Below are positions 1 through 7,977 of a DNA stretch of 36,933 nucleotides, one piece after another. The DNA comes from Paenibacillus herberti (GTDB lineage Bacteria; Bacillota; Bacilli; Paenibacillales; Paenibacillaceae), in contig NZ_NMUQ01000001.1 in NCBI RefSeq assembly GCF_002233675.1, forward strand, positions 407,405 through 444,337, written 5' to 3'. Every line of letters starts with the position of its first letter. The stretch's first letter is position 1. The notes under the pieces were generated by a model. The model saw nothing but the letters and a program-made list of their open reading frames with translations. It was not told the origin of the DNA and ran no database searches. Both the position numbers and the translations under genes were made by a program.

Positions 1-78
1 TTCTATTTAGCCCCCTAATGAACTTGGACAGTACACCCCTTACCCCGATACAATAATGTTGAGGCGGAGGGGAACGGA

Positions 79-405
79 ATGAAGAGAAAGCAGTACGATC
101 TGAATTTCAAAAAGATGGTGGTAGCCCAAGGGAAAGAGATTGGCAACATGACCACCGTAGCCAGGCAACATGAATTGGATCCGAAGATGGTTCTCAGATG
201 GGCTAAAGAATTGAATCGTAAGGATCTCGATCAGTTGGACGGGACAAGCGTCAAACAATCGAAGTTCGTTCCAACAGCGGAAGGTTATGTACAGCTGGAA
301 AAAGAGAATGAAAAGCTTAAAAAGCTATTTGCTGAACAAGCCTTGGAGAGGGACATTCTCAAAGACCTACTAAAAAAAACAAACCCACAGTTGCGGATAA
401 AATAG
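79..405 (+). CDS. IS3-family transposase subunit OrfA
   Basis: This 108-residue protein is a typical IS3 OrfA. Residues 1-55 form a helix-turn-helix of the transposase_8 type (MKRKQYDLNFKKMVV, then VARQHELDPKMVLRW) that recognises the element ends. Residues about 75-103 form a leucine-zipper-like coiled coil (LEKENEKLKKLFAEQALERD) used for multimerisation. The ATG at 79 is preceded by a GGAGGGGAACGGA-type ribosome binding site. Near its 3' end the gene runs through a stretch of eight A residues, where a -1 slip leads into orfB, so OrfA is both a free product and the N-terminal part of the OrfAB transposase. Confidence 0.93.
   Translation: MKRKQYDLNFKKMVVAQGKEIGNMTTVARQHELDPKMVLRWAKELNRKDLDQLDGTSVKQSKFVPTAEGYVQLEKENEKLKKLFAEQALERDILKDLLKKTNPQLRIK
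372..380 (+). other. -1 programmed frameshift site of IS3 transposase
   Basis: The run of eight A followed by C lies in frame as ctA AAA AAA Aca in orfA. A -1 slip here reads AAA AAA AAC and continues without a stop through positions 378-458 (NKPTVADKIDIARTYIALGH and onward) into orfB. This matches the A6-7/C slippery signals used across the IS3 family to make the OrfAB fusion transposase. Confidence 0.75.
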
Positions 406-458
406 ACATTGCCCGGACGTATATTGCGCTCGGACACAACATCAGCTTCGTCCTTCGT

Positions 459-1337
459 GTGCTCGAAGTGGAGCGATCCACCTACTACGCTCATGAAAGA
501 CGGGAGCAGCAAACAACGTCGGTAACTGCTTGCAGCAGCGGTCGTCCCCTGCCAGGCCTGTCGTACACACGAGATGAGAGTCCGGTTAGTGATGAACAAA
601 TCTGCGAGTGGCTCATGGAGTTTCTGGCTGGCGAAGGCGCGTCGTATGGCTACCGGAAGCTCACCGTGCTACTCCGAAGGCGGCATGGGCTACAGATCAA
701 TAAAAAGAAGGTCTATCGCCTATGCAAGCAAATGGATGTGCTCCGCCCGCAGCGACAGCTAAAGTTCAAGTATCCCAAGCGTCTGGCTAATAATCGCGTC
801 CTTACAGGCTCCAATCAGCTGTGGGAAACAGATATTAAGTACGGTTGGATCCACGGCGAGCAGCGATTCTTCTTCTTGCTGAGTATCATCGATGTGTTTG
901 ATCGCGCGATAATTACGTATCACATTGGATTAACCTGTGAGGCAAGACATCTGGTTCAGATCACGCAGGAAGCTTTGATGAAACGAAAGCTTTTTGACAA
1001 TGTGAATTCGCTTGTCGTTCGATCCGACAACGGTCCGCAGTTTATTAGTCACCGATTTGAAGAAGCGTGTGAGACCTTCAATCTTATTCACGAGCGCATC
1101 CCGCCAAAAACACCGAACAAGAATGCTCATATTGAGTCATTCCATTCCATCCTCGAAGCAGAATGTTATCGGCGCCATGAATTTGAAACGTATCCTCAGG
1201 CCTATGAAATCGTCAGTCAGTTTATCCAGGATTATAATTGCATTCGAATCCACGGCAGTATCTACGATTTGTCTCCGTATGAATACATGACGGCTATCGA
1301 GCAAGGAATTGTAGCGCCGAAACAAATAAAAGTCTAA
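459..1337 (+). CDS. IS3-family transposase subunit OrfB (DDE integrase core)
   Basis: This is the catalytic part of the IS3 transposase, with an rve-type DDE integrase core. The three acidic residues can be read directly: Asp125 in WETDIKYG, Asp190 in VRSDNGPQF and Glu226 in NAHIESFHSI. The last two are separated by 35 residues, the DD(35)E spacing of this family. Residues about 50-90 hold the HTH_21-like segment (YGYRKLTVLLRR). The coding frame is open upstream to the slippery site in orfA at 372-380, so the natural product is most likely the OrfAB fusion and the ATG at 459 need not be used. The frame is intact, so the element may be active. Confidence 0.93.
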   Translation: MLEVERSTYYAHERREQQTTSVTACSSGRPLPGLSYTRDESPVSDEQICEWLMEFLAGEGASYGYRKLTVLLRRRHGLQINKKKVYRLCKQMDVLRPQRQLKFKYPKRLANNRVLTGSNQLWETDIKYGWIHGEQRFFFLLSIIDVFDRAIITYHIGLTCEARHLVQITQEALMKRKLFDNVNSLVVRSDNGPQFISHRFEEACETFNLIHERIPPKTPNKNAHIESFHSILEAECYRRHEFETYPQAYEIVSQFIQDYNCIRIHGSIYDLSPYEYMTAIEQGIVAPKQIKV

Positions 1338-1420
1338 ATCGGTCTAAACCAGGGAAATTCAGAGCAATCCTAAGAACAAGATCGAATAAGAGGTGTCTTG
1401 TCCATAATAAGGGGTTTTAA

Positions 1421-1645
1421 CCGGATTTGGATCAAAAAGTTGGATTTAATGATCGAATTGATATTTACAGGTTTGACTCCAACTAGCAATTGCAAAAAGG
1501 ATTAAAAAATCAAAGTTATACGGCGACATTACTTTCATCTCACAAAAATTATATTAAAGAAAATGTATTGCTTGTATACTTTGCTGCCAATGGAAAAACC
1601 GATAAATACAATAACCAAATCAATGAAGTAATGGAATCAATATAA
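1421..1645 (+). pseudogene. Possible 3' remnant of an unrecognised gene next to the IS3 right end
   Basis: Immediately beyond the IS3 right end a reading frame (PDLDQKVGFNDRIDIYRFDS) runs to a TAG at 1484 and then continues in the same frame for about 52 codons (LQKGLKNQSYTATLLSSHKN, then YIKENVLLVYFAANG) to a TAA at 1643. The composition looks protein-like, but there is no start codon or ribosome binding site. It could be the tail of a gene cut by the IS insertion, with one in-frame stop acquired since. I do not recognise the family and chance openness is not excluded. Confidence 0.3.
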
Positions 1646-1796
1646 TATACGTCCCTTAATTCCCTGTATTTTTATATTTACTGATTTAATTATAGTTATG
1701 TTGAATTTGGCGTTAGATATATGAGCGGGTTTAAAGCGTATCGAAAAAATTTGTGGTAGATGTTATTTTGAGCTGTTTTTTAAATTAGTTCCCCAT
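1646..1796. other. AT-rich intergenic stretch
   Basis: This short AT-rich stretch lies between the possible gene remnant and the terminator of the lipoprotein gene. I see no open reading frame, repeat or RNA signature in it. Confidence 0.5.
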
Positions 1797-1875
1797 AAAA
1801 AAAGGGCATGGCCGGCTGTTCCTCAGGTGCAGGAAGGCGTTAGCCATCTTCACCCATCTGCTATTATCCATGCCC
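1797..1875 (-). terminator. Rho-independent terminator of the solute-binding protein gene
   Basis: On the minus strand the arms GGGCATGG (1868-1875) and CCATGCCC (1804-1811) pair and are followed by seven U residues (1797-1803). The roughly 56-base interior can itself fold, with GGCTAACGCC and CCTGCACCTGAGG both partly self-complementary. It sits just after the stop of the minus-strand lipoprotein gene. Confidence 0.65.
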
Positions 1876-1893
1876 ACACAGATACTTACAAAT

Positions 1894-3273
1894 CTACTTA
1901 TCCTTCTCTTTTTTCAGCGCTGCTCTAATATGAGCTTCCTTCAATTGTTCATTTCCTTTTGCATTAATTTTCTGTAACGCTTCATCAATTGTTTGTTCAC
2001 CGGCAAGGACAGCTTCGGTTTCTCTTGAAAAGATTGTTTGAAGTATGGAATCAAAGCCTTCCGGTACATTCAAAGGGTAACTGAAATCAGACATCTTGGT
2101 CAGCTCATAGAATGCACTTAGTGCGGTTCCATTCACCTCTGGGATAAAGTCAGGTCGGACAGATAACGAACCACCTGGAGCTCGGGATAAAGATTTTGCT
2201 ACTTCCGTCCCGCTAGCGAATTTAATAAATTCCCAAGCCAATTTCTTATTTGGTGAATTTGCATATACTCCGAAAATATCGGTTAGACCCATATTTGGGG
2301 CCACGTCAGGATCCTGAGAATGGACAGGTTGAGTAACCACTCCCCAACGAAGTGGAGATTTAAGCCTGCCTTCGGCCTGAGAAATCATATTTAAATAATA
2401 GGAGCCTTCTACGATCATAGCGGCACGGCCGTTTAGAAATAAATCATTCTCCCAACTTCCAGGGGGAGAGATGATGCCTGATTGATATGTATCTACAACT
2501 TTCTCATAAATATTGCGCCATTGCGGGGAATCGATTGTGATATTTTTCCCATCAGCACTAACATAGGAGAGCCCTTGTACGGTTCCATAATAATTCGTCA
2601 TTTGGAATATGGCCTCACTTAATTTAGTTGCGGTTGATGATGAGGTGGTCGATAAGCCATAAATACGCTCAGCCTCCGATCCTTTAACAGGGAATTGTTC
2701 CGCTAAGTTAAGCACTTCTTGGAAGGACATCCCATTCCGAGGCAATTCAACATTGTACTTTTCGAATAAATCGATGTTGTAATAAAGACCACTGGTAGAA
2801 AACTCAGGAGCTAGGGCATATAACCCGCCGGAGCCTTCTTTTTTCAACCAATCTGTTACCATGGGAAGAATGCCTTCTAGATCGAATTTATCTTGTTGAA
2901 TAACAGAATCAAGCGGATGCAGCAAGTCGTTCTCGATGGCGTAGGAGTAACTGCTCATATCCAGGTATAAAACATCCGGTTTGCGTTCTTCGATATATTC
3001 CTTAAATGCTTTATTGCTGTCTGCTGCCGGATACTTCATTAACCACTGCGTATTTACGACCTCGAACTCCACATTTGGAAACTGATTCATAAAATAATTC
3101 CCGTACTTCTGGAAAAATAGATTTTCCTGGAAGTACATGACCTTCAGAGTTCCTTCCAATTTTCCTTCTAATTCACCACCTTTGTTCTCTTCTTTCATAC
3201 AAGCGCTTAGTAAGGACATCGTTAGTACGAGGATTAATAAAATGATTGTTCTTGTTCTAGTCTTTGAATTCAA
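1894..3273 (-). CDS. ABC transporter extracellular solute-binding lipoprotein (family 1, sugar type)
   Basis: This 459-residue protein is a family-1 solute-binding lipoprotein, the receptor of a carbohydrate-type ABC importer, tethered to the outer face of the membrane. Residues 1-25 form a lipoprotein signal (basic MNSKTRTRTI, a hydrophobic stretch and the lipobox LLSAC with the lipidated cysteine at 25). Family hallmarks are the fold-typical YYNIDLFEKYNVELP, the mid-domain FLNGRAAMIVEGSYYL and the C-terminal NKKLAWEFIKFASG. The start is a TTG preceded by AAAGGAGG with 10-base spacing. No permease or ATPase gene is adjacent and a terminator follows, so it is an orphan that must use a transporter encoded elsewhere, or its operon was broken by the IS elements around it. 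The substrate cannot be read from the sequence. Confidence 0.9.
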   Translation of the reverse strand: MNSKTRTRTIILLILVLTMSLLSACMKEENKGGELEGKLEGTLKVMYFQENLFFQKYGNYFMNQFPNVEFEVVNTQWLMKYPAADSNKAFKEYIEERKPDVLYLDMSSYSYAIENDLLHPLDSVIQQDKFDLEGILPMVTDWLKKEGSGGLYALAPEFSTSGLYYNIDLFEKYNVELPRNGMSFQEVLNLAEQFPVKGSEAERIYGLSTTSSSTATKLSEAIFQMTNYYGTVQGLSYVSADGKNITIDSPQWRNIYEKVVDTYQSGIISPPGSWENDLFLNGRAAMIVEGSYYLNMISQAEGRLKSPLRWGVVTQPVHSQDPDVAPNMGLTDIFGVYANSPNKKLAWEFIKFASGTEVAKSLSRAPGGSLSVRPDFIPEVNGTALSAFYELTKMSDFSYPLNVPEGFDSILQTIFSRETEAVLAGEQTIDEALQKINAKGNEQLKEAHIRAALKKEKDK

Positions 3274-3368
3274 TATACTCGTGCCTCCTTTTACTTGGGT
3301 TGTGTACTGCTAAGCTTGTAAAGCAATCATGATAGAGTTGGATTTGATAATATAGAAATAAGTGGTTA

Positions 3369-3382
3369 TAAATGCGCTTTCA
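3369..3382 (-). promoter_or_regulatory. cre-like site upstream of the solute-binding protein gene
   Basis: On the minus strand this reads TGAAAGCGCATTTA. It matches 12 of 14 positions of the catabolite-responsive element consensus TGWAARCGYTWNCW bound by CcpA. It lies about 95 bases upstream of the TTG start, where promoter elements would be expected. Binding is inferred only. Confidence 0.4.
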
Positions 3383-3434
3383 TTAATGAAAATGCCTCCT
3401 ACATCATCAAATGATCATCCTGAGCCTACTTTTG

Positions 3435-3448
3435 AGCAAACGTTTGCA
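3435..3448. promoter_or_regulatory. Palindromic LacI/CcpA-type operator
   Basis: GCAAACGTTTGC at 3436-3447 is a perfect 12-base palindrome with a central CG, the hallmark of LacI-family operators. It also fits most of the cre consensus. Together with the cre-like site at 3369 it suggests sugar- or catabolite-dependent control of the minus-strand solute-binding protein gene. No LacI-type regulator gene is in the window. Confidence 0.45.
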
Positions 3449-3596
3449 CAAATGAGATTTAAAAATGAGGAAGCAAGGTGCATTCCTCGAATTCTAATTT
3501 AAACCATATCTGTAAAATTGGCAAGAATATAAAAAGCTTGTATATCTTGTGTCAAACCCTCTCGCCAGCCCTTACTTCCTCCATTACAGGTATCCT

Positions 3597-5043
3597 CACT
3601 AGCGTTGCATAAATGTTTTCGAAACTTTCGAAATATTGAGTTATCTCATCGTACATGCACAAAAAAATCCTTTACAATAGATATGGGAGGTAGTACCTGT
3701 CCATAATCCACTGAAAGGATTAGCGCATGGATAAGGATACCCTATTTTCTTCATTTGGTAAATGGATTGCACCCATTTTTACGAAAACGTTCACAGATCG
3801 AATCGCCGAAACTCGCCAGGATGCGTATGTTAAAAAGCTCACGACGACTGCATATCTCAAGCTGTTTTTGCACGCTCAACTGCATCAGCGGGAGGGCCTT
3901 AGGAGCATTGCAGATGATTTGCTGAGTCAAGCCTTCCAGCACGAACTCGGATTTGAGTCCATCTCGTCCAGCCAACTTTGCCGGAAAAACAATGGGGTCG
4001 ATCCGGAGCTGCTTCGGCATGTTTTCGAGCAATTGGCCAAGAAGATCGTATCGAAATACACGGCTCTTGGAGACCGGCATGCGATCAAAATCATCGATTC
4101 TACGACGGTTTCGCTTTGTCTGCAGACGTATAAGTGGGCGCAATTTCGCAAAACGAAAGCGGGCATCAAGCTTCATCTGCGTCTAGCTTTTGTTGGCGAA
4201 GACGACGTTCTTCCTGAATTCGCGACGATTACACCCGCCAAGAAAAATGACCGGACCCAAATGGACTCGCTCATCGATGAGGAAGGCGTCACTTATGTGT
4301 TTGACCGCGGTTACGTGGACTACAAGGCGTTTGACTCGTACAGTGAGCGCGGGATTCATTTCGTGACACGGCTGAAAAACAACGCTGTTATTGAGCCGAT
4401 CGAGTCATTTGAGATCCCAACTGGCAGTTTGGTGACAATGGACGAACGTGTACGGATCGGCTCCTCACAAAAGCGAGCCAAACATGAATTCCGCATGATT
4501 GAAACTTCCGATTCAGAGGGAAATCAGCTGATTCTCGTTACGAATCATTTTGATCGGACAAGCGATGAAATTTCGGCGATGTACCGGAGCCGTTGGGTGA
4601 TAGAAACGTTCTTTAAATGGATGAAGCAGCATCTGCGAATCAAGCGGTTTTACGGAACAAGTGATCGTGCTGTGCACAACCAGATTTGGATCGGGCTGAT
4701 TGCCTTTTGCCTGCTGGTGCTGGTGAAACAGGACACGAAGACGCCACATTCTCTGCTGCAGTTAAGCCGGTGGCTAAACGTATTGTTGTGGAAACCGAGT
4801 GAGCACTGGCTGAATCGAATCCATCGTCCACCGAGTCGGAAGTCAACGGGTCGTAAACGAAGCGAATCGTCGTAATCGCAAGAGCCAGAAAACAGGTTTG
4901 TCGGAACTCATTTCGTATATACATAAATTACCAAATGGACAGAGCTACCTCTAAGGAGAGTTCGACCTTTTGGTTTTGTTGACATCGATAGTGTGTTTGA
5001 ATATTCAATTTATTTTATAGTGAAGGTTTATGCAACGCTAGTG
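3597..5043 (+). mobile_element. IS4-family insertion sequence, copy A, with 9-base target duplication
   Basis: Both ends are exact. The left terminus CACTAGCGTTGCATAAA (3597-3613) is a perfect 17-base inverted repeat of TTTATGCAACGCTAGTG (5027-5043). The flanks carry a perfect 9-base target duplication, AGGTATCCT, at 3588-3596 and 5044-5052. The element carries one transposase gene. Intact ends and duplication point to a simple and fairly recent insertion. The same termini bound a second, diverged element at 9957-11399. Confidence 0.93.
3727..4875 (+). CDS. IS4-family transposase (copy A)
   Basis: This 382-residue DDE transposase of the IS4 family performs cut-and-paste movement of the element that carries it. 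The N-terminal about 110 residues are a DUF4372-like region (FGKWIAPIF, then TTAYLKLFLHAQL). The catalytic core follows: Asp124 in IIDSTTV, the second Asp in YVFDRGYVDY, and the Glu in YRSRWVIETFFKWMK. That last stretch fits the IS4 signature Y-x2-R-x3-E-x6-K exactly. The C-terminus is basic. The reading frame is complete. It is clearly homologous along its length to the transposase at 10103-11269 but diverged, so the two are different IS subtypes rather than recent copies of each other. Confidence 0.95.
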   Translation: MDKDTLFSSFGKWIAPIFTKTFTDRIAETRQDAYVKKLTTTAYLKLFLHAQLHQREGLRSIADDLLSQAFQHELGFESISSSQLCRKNNGVDPELLRHVFEQLAKKIVSKYTALGDRHAIKIIDSTTVSLCLQTYKWAQFRKTKAGIKLHLRLAFVGEDDVLPEFATITPAKKNDRTQMDSLIDEEGVTYVFDRGYVDYKAFDSYSERGIHFVTRLKNNAVIEPIESFEIPTGSLVTMDERVRIGSSQKRAKHEFRMIETSDSEGNQLILVTNHFDRTSDEISAMYRSRWVIETFFKWMKQHLRIKRFYGTSDRAVHNQIWIGLIAFCLLVLVKQDTKTPHSLLQLSRWLNVLLWKPSEHWLNRIHRPPSRKSTGRKRSESS

Positions 5044-5256
5044 AGGTATCCTACCAATTGGCGCATTACAACGATAGATGATAGCTGTAGACGAGACTCT
5101 ATTAAATCATTAGTTCAGACCGATAATATAAAAATGGGAAATAAACTTATAGGATCAACAACAATCAAGGTAAAGGCAGCGTAACTAAGTATTCTCCCAA
5201 ATACAAAGCATTGATACTCGGTGTAATAGATTCCGAGTCATATTGAGGTGATTCTA
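5044..5256. other. Spacer between IS copy A and the toxin gene, possibly with a broken frame
   Basis: After the target duplication a frame of 46 codons stays open to a TAA at 5182 (RYPTNWRITTIDDSCRRDSI and onward). If the IS and one copy of the duplication are removed it joins an open frame reaching back to about 3516. No start signal or known family is evident. From about 5235 the sequence becomes the duplicated block that precedes toxin starts (TCATATTGAGGTG). I see no terminator or clear promoter. Confidence 0.35.
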
Positions 5257-5609
5257 TTGTCTGGCGCAAATGTAAAAATGGATCTGGCGGATGTGGAACG
5301 CCTCCGTCAACGGTTTACTGCGATCGGTCAGGACGCGATGCGCCTGATGCAGCAAGTGAACGGGGCTGCTTGGGAATGGGAACAGATCCCCACTGTGCGA
5401 GAAGCTGGGCGTGCGGTAAGAGTGGCGAAAGAGCTTACCGCAGAAGCGGAGGAACTGGCCGATTTTGCTCGGCGCATGATGCGCGGGGTCGAGCGGCTGC
5501 AAAATGAGAATCGACTCAAGATGAACTTGACCTTTACGGTGGGGAAAACGTGGAATCCCTTCGGGTTTGGCGCCTACAAACAGCCGATCATTGGATATGG
5601 CCAGGTTAG
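5235..5609 (+). repeat. Direct repeat: effector 5' module, copy 1
   Basis: This 375-base block covers the ribosome binding site and the first 117 codons of the toxin gene. It recurs at 36559-36933, where the window ends, so the true length may be greater. Aligning the coding parts by eye I count about 17 base differences in 353, of which only one changes an amino acid (Gln to Glu). Confidence 0.9.
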
Positions 5610-7467
5610 CCTGCGGATGCAGCAGGCGGCGAAGATGGGGATTAGCAGCGTGAGGCCGATGCCGCTGATGGATGCGTTTCAGCAAGACCCGGTTATCCTG
5701 GGGCTGAAGCGGATTGCGGCGAGCCCTAATATGACCCCGGAAGATCGGGCTGCGGCACGCTCGGAGCTGGAACGGATTTTGAAACTGCGGGAAGACATCG
5801 GCAAGGCGCAGACGGCGTATGGGATGTACAAAGCCTACGGCAATCGGGTGCTGATGGACGCGATGCATGAGATGGCGGTGGCAGCTCGGCAGGAGCTGAA
5901 GAGTAAGGGGATCCGCGAAGGATTGTATGCGGAGAACGTAGACTTGTCGCCGTATTTTCAGAAGCCGGCGATAGAAGCTTGCGACTTTGATCCGTCCTAC
6001 ACCGGGCAGCCGGTACCGCTTGGAGATGATCCGAAGTACCGTTTGCTGCTGAGCCTTGGTGCACAGGAGGGCAAGGTGCGGGATTGGGCACGGGGGGAGC
6101 TTGCTAAAGTGCAAGATTCCGCGCAATGGCGCGTAGCAGCAGGGGTCGTTCGGGAAGGAATTGCCGGGCAGTTGGATCGTTATAACGCCACGATACCGGC
6201 CGAAAAAATTCGGGAAATGCAAGAGTACCTGAAAAAGATGAACCTGTATCAGGGGAAAGTAACAGGCGTTTACGACGAAGGATTAATGGCCTCTGTAGCA
6301 GCGTACCAGACACTAGCAAACACGGTCAATACGAAGTGGATGGTGTGGAATGGGGGGAAGCTAAAGCCGTTTGAAATCAACGGAGGATTTAATGAAGATT
6401 TGTTACGGTTAGCCCGAAGTGATGCCGCTCAGGGGATGAGGAACAATCCGAATTTGAAGCTGAATAACGGCATGTTGATGATGGCATTGACGTACTCCTC
6501 CGTAACGGATGGTATCATAAGCCAATTGCAAGACGAGGGGATGGCACTGTTAGGGGTGCTGAACCCAAAAACCTATTCGGATTTCATGGATGTAGGCGAG
6601 GCAATCCTAAACGGTGAATTGACGCTGGAGCAAATCGGCGATACGCTGGGTGAGAGCGTCAAGGAAGAGTTCGTAAAACCGTTCCAAGACGTTAACCGAC
6701 TGTATGCCCGTGTCCTCAGCGGAAAAGCTAGTCTTGAAGAGAGCAAGGAGTTTGGACGTGCACTTACCCAATCGGCCCTGGCATTTACGGCAGTAAAGGG
6801 TGCTGTAAAAGCAGGCATAGAGGGCGGTAAGGAATTGGCAGGGCGCCTTCCCGATCTAAAGCTTGACCTGAAGCCCGTCGCCGTAACTCCGGACGGAACC
6901 TGGATGAGAATCGGAGATAATGGCATAGGCGGAGTACAACCCCTCAAGCCTACTTCGGTTCAAGAGAACTATCTTAAGTTTATGGCTGAGGTGACGGGGA
7001 AGGGTCTCAAAGAATATGTTGGTAACGCATTTGATGCTGCAGGGAAACTTAAACCGGATGTTAAGTACAAAGCTGGTGAGCACCAATATGATTATGAGAC
7101 AGATCATCTTGGCAGAATTGAAAAATTTAGTGCGGATGATTTAAAATTAACTGCGAGGGACGACCGATTACCACATGATCCCAAGACGCCAGGCAAAGAG
7201 TCAGGTGACCATGCAGGTCATTTGGCAGGGGATAGATTTGGTGGTTCTCCAGAGTTAGATAATTTAGTTTCACAGTCTAGTAATATTAATCTAAGCCAAT
7301 ATAAAAAGATTGAAAATGAATGGGCAAAAGCATTAAATACCAAACCACCTAAACATGTTTCTGTCGATGTAAAAGTAAATTATGATGGTGATTCGCTCCG
7401 ACCATCAGGTTTTAAAGTAACGTACGAGATAGATGGAAAGATTACAGTTAGAAATTTAACAAATTAG
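5257..7467 (+). CDS. T7SS polymorphic toxin: WXG-like N-terminus, PG-binding-like middle, NS_2-type nuclease C-terminus
   Basis: This is a secreted antibacterial toxin of about 736 residues in the YeeF style. Residues 1-95 are a helical WXG100/LXG-like targeting domain. Residues about 316-355 resemble PG_binding_1 (EMQEYLKKMNLYQGKVTGVY). Residues about 590-736 are a DNA/RNA non-specific endonuclease of the Endonuclease_NS_2 type, with the family core DHAGHLAGDRFGG near 650, then NLVSQSSNINLSQYKK, ENEWAKAL and a closing beta region. I chose the TTG at 5257 because GAGGTG lies six bases upstream; a GTG at 5248 overlaps that site. Base composition drops from GC-rich to AT-rich at about 7050, just where the nuclease begins, as expected for a swapped toxin tip. 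The cognate immunity gene follows after 11 bases. Nuclease activity is inferred from family. Confidence 0.88.
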   Translation: MSGANVKMDLADVERLRQRFTAIGQDAMRLMQQVNGAAWEWEQIPTVREAGRAVRVAKELTAEAEELADFARRMMRGVERLQNENRLKMNLTFTVGKTWNPFGFGAYKQPIIGYGQVSLRMQQAAKMGISSVRPMPLMDAFQQDPVILGLKRIAASPNMTPEDRAAARSELERILKLREDIGKAQTAYGMYKAYGNRVLMDAMHEMAVAARQELKSKGIREGLYAENVDLSPYFQKPAIEACDFDPSYTGQPVPLGDDPKYRLLLSLGAQEGKVRDWARGELAKVQDSAQWRVAAGVVREGIAGQLDRYNATIPAEKIREMQEYLKKMNLYQGKVTGVYDEGLMASVAAYQTLANTVNTKWMVWNGGKLKPFEINGGFNEDLLRLARSDAAQGMRNNPNLKLNNGMLMMALTYSSVTDGIISQLQDEGMALLGVLNPKTYSDFMDVGEAILNGELTLEQIGDTLGESVKEEFVKPFQDVNRLYARVLSGKASLEESKEFGRALTQSALAFTAVKGAVKAGIEGGKELAGRLPDLKLDLKPVAVTPDGTWMRIGDNGIGGVQPLKPTSVQENYLKFMAEVTGKGLKEYVGNAFDAAGKLKPDVKYKAGEHQYDYETDHLGRIEKFSADDLKLTARDDRLPHDPKTPGKESGDHAGHLAGDRFGGSPELDNLVSQSSNINLSQYKKIENEWAKALNTKPPKHVSVDVKVNYDGDSLRPSGFKVTYEIDGKITVRNLTN

Positions 7468-7478
7468 GAGGAAGACAT

Positions 7479-7946
7479 ATGGCAAAAGTGTTTGAAGATT
7501 ATTTTTCAGAACTACAAGCAGACATGGTTTCTATTTGTTTGGAATATGTAAACAATAGAGCAGATGTAATTTATATCTATGCTTCTTATGAACTTGGTGA
7601 ATATGGAGTTAATGTGTTTTATAAGATAAATAATTGTGTTGTGCAGAAGCATAAAGTAAATGATGCGGTGCAACGCTTTGAAGGTAATCCAGAACTCTTG
7701 TATGATGTTTCTAGGGATAGACAAATTGCAATGCTTGATATAGGGAATGAAGACCTTCGGAAAATAAATGATTTGTGTAAAGAATATAATAAGGAAATGC
7801 CTACTGAAATGAAGTTAGTTTACGACGTAGCAAATAATAAATTAGATGCGACTTATAGTTATGATTTGAAGTATTCAAATGACCCTGAAAAGATATCGGA
7901 TCACATATTTGATGAATGGTTTGAAGAAATGGGTGGAATGTTATAG
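7479..7946 (+). CDS. yezG: YezG-like immunity protein (DUF600 family)
   Basis: This 155-residue acidic cytoplasmic protein most likely binds and neutralises the nuclease tail of the toxin encoded 11 bases upstream. The opening MAKVFEDYFSELQADMVSIC, the central strand YIYASYELG and the closing FDEWFEEMG fit the YezG/DUF600 family, whose Bacillus subtilis member is the antitoxin of the YeeF nuclease. The ATG has a strong AGGAGG site placed so that the toxin stop overlaps the leader, so the pair is surely cotranscribed. The gene is very AT-rich, like the toxin tip and unlike the toxin N-terminus, so tip and immunity gene appear to have arrived as one cassette. A second, truncated copy of the same gene starts at 9886. 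Confidence 0.85.
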   Translation: MAKVFEDYFSELQADMVSICLEYVNNRADVIYIYASYELGEYGVNVFYKINNCVVQKHKVNDAVQRFEGNPELLYDVSRDRQIAMLDIGNEDLRKINDLCKEYNKEMPTEMKLVYDVANNKLDATYSYDLKYSNDPEKISDHIFDEWFEEMGGML

Positions 7947-7977
7947 TTTTGTCTAAATATTCTCTATGAAAGTTCCA

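Larger units (their letters stand above)
10..1415 (+). mobile_element. IS3-family insertion sequence
   Basis: This is a complete-looking IS3-family element carrying overlapping-frame orfA and orfB. Imperfect terminal inverted repeats are visible. The left end near 12-38 reads cccctaatgaacttggacag and continues gtacacc. The right end near 1391-1414, read on the reverse strand, gives ccccttattatggacaagac and then acc. They share the CCCC tip, the GGACA core and the ACACC block but differ by a 3-base length offset. The left end lies almost at the window edge and I found no convincing 3-4 base target duplication, so the exact tips are uncertain by several bases. Confidence 0.8.

Noticed and set aside
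3367-3384. Minus-strand AGGAGG followed by a five-codon ATG frame (MKAHL)
   Set aside because: It might be a leader peptide but overlaps the cre-like site and is far too short to support as a gene.
4993-5184. 63-codon open frame across the right end of IS copy A
   Set aside because: It starts inside the IS, has no ribosome binding site, and spans the IS border, so it is not a gene; only its outer part may be a remnant.
5254-6222. 322-codon minus-strand open frame opposite the toxin head
   Set aside because: It is the antisense image of the GC-rich coding frame of the toxin, has no ribosome binding site, and recurs opposite the second copy at 36578-36907 for the same reason.
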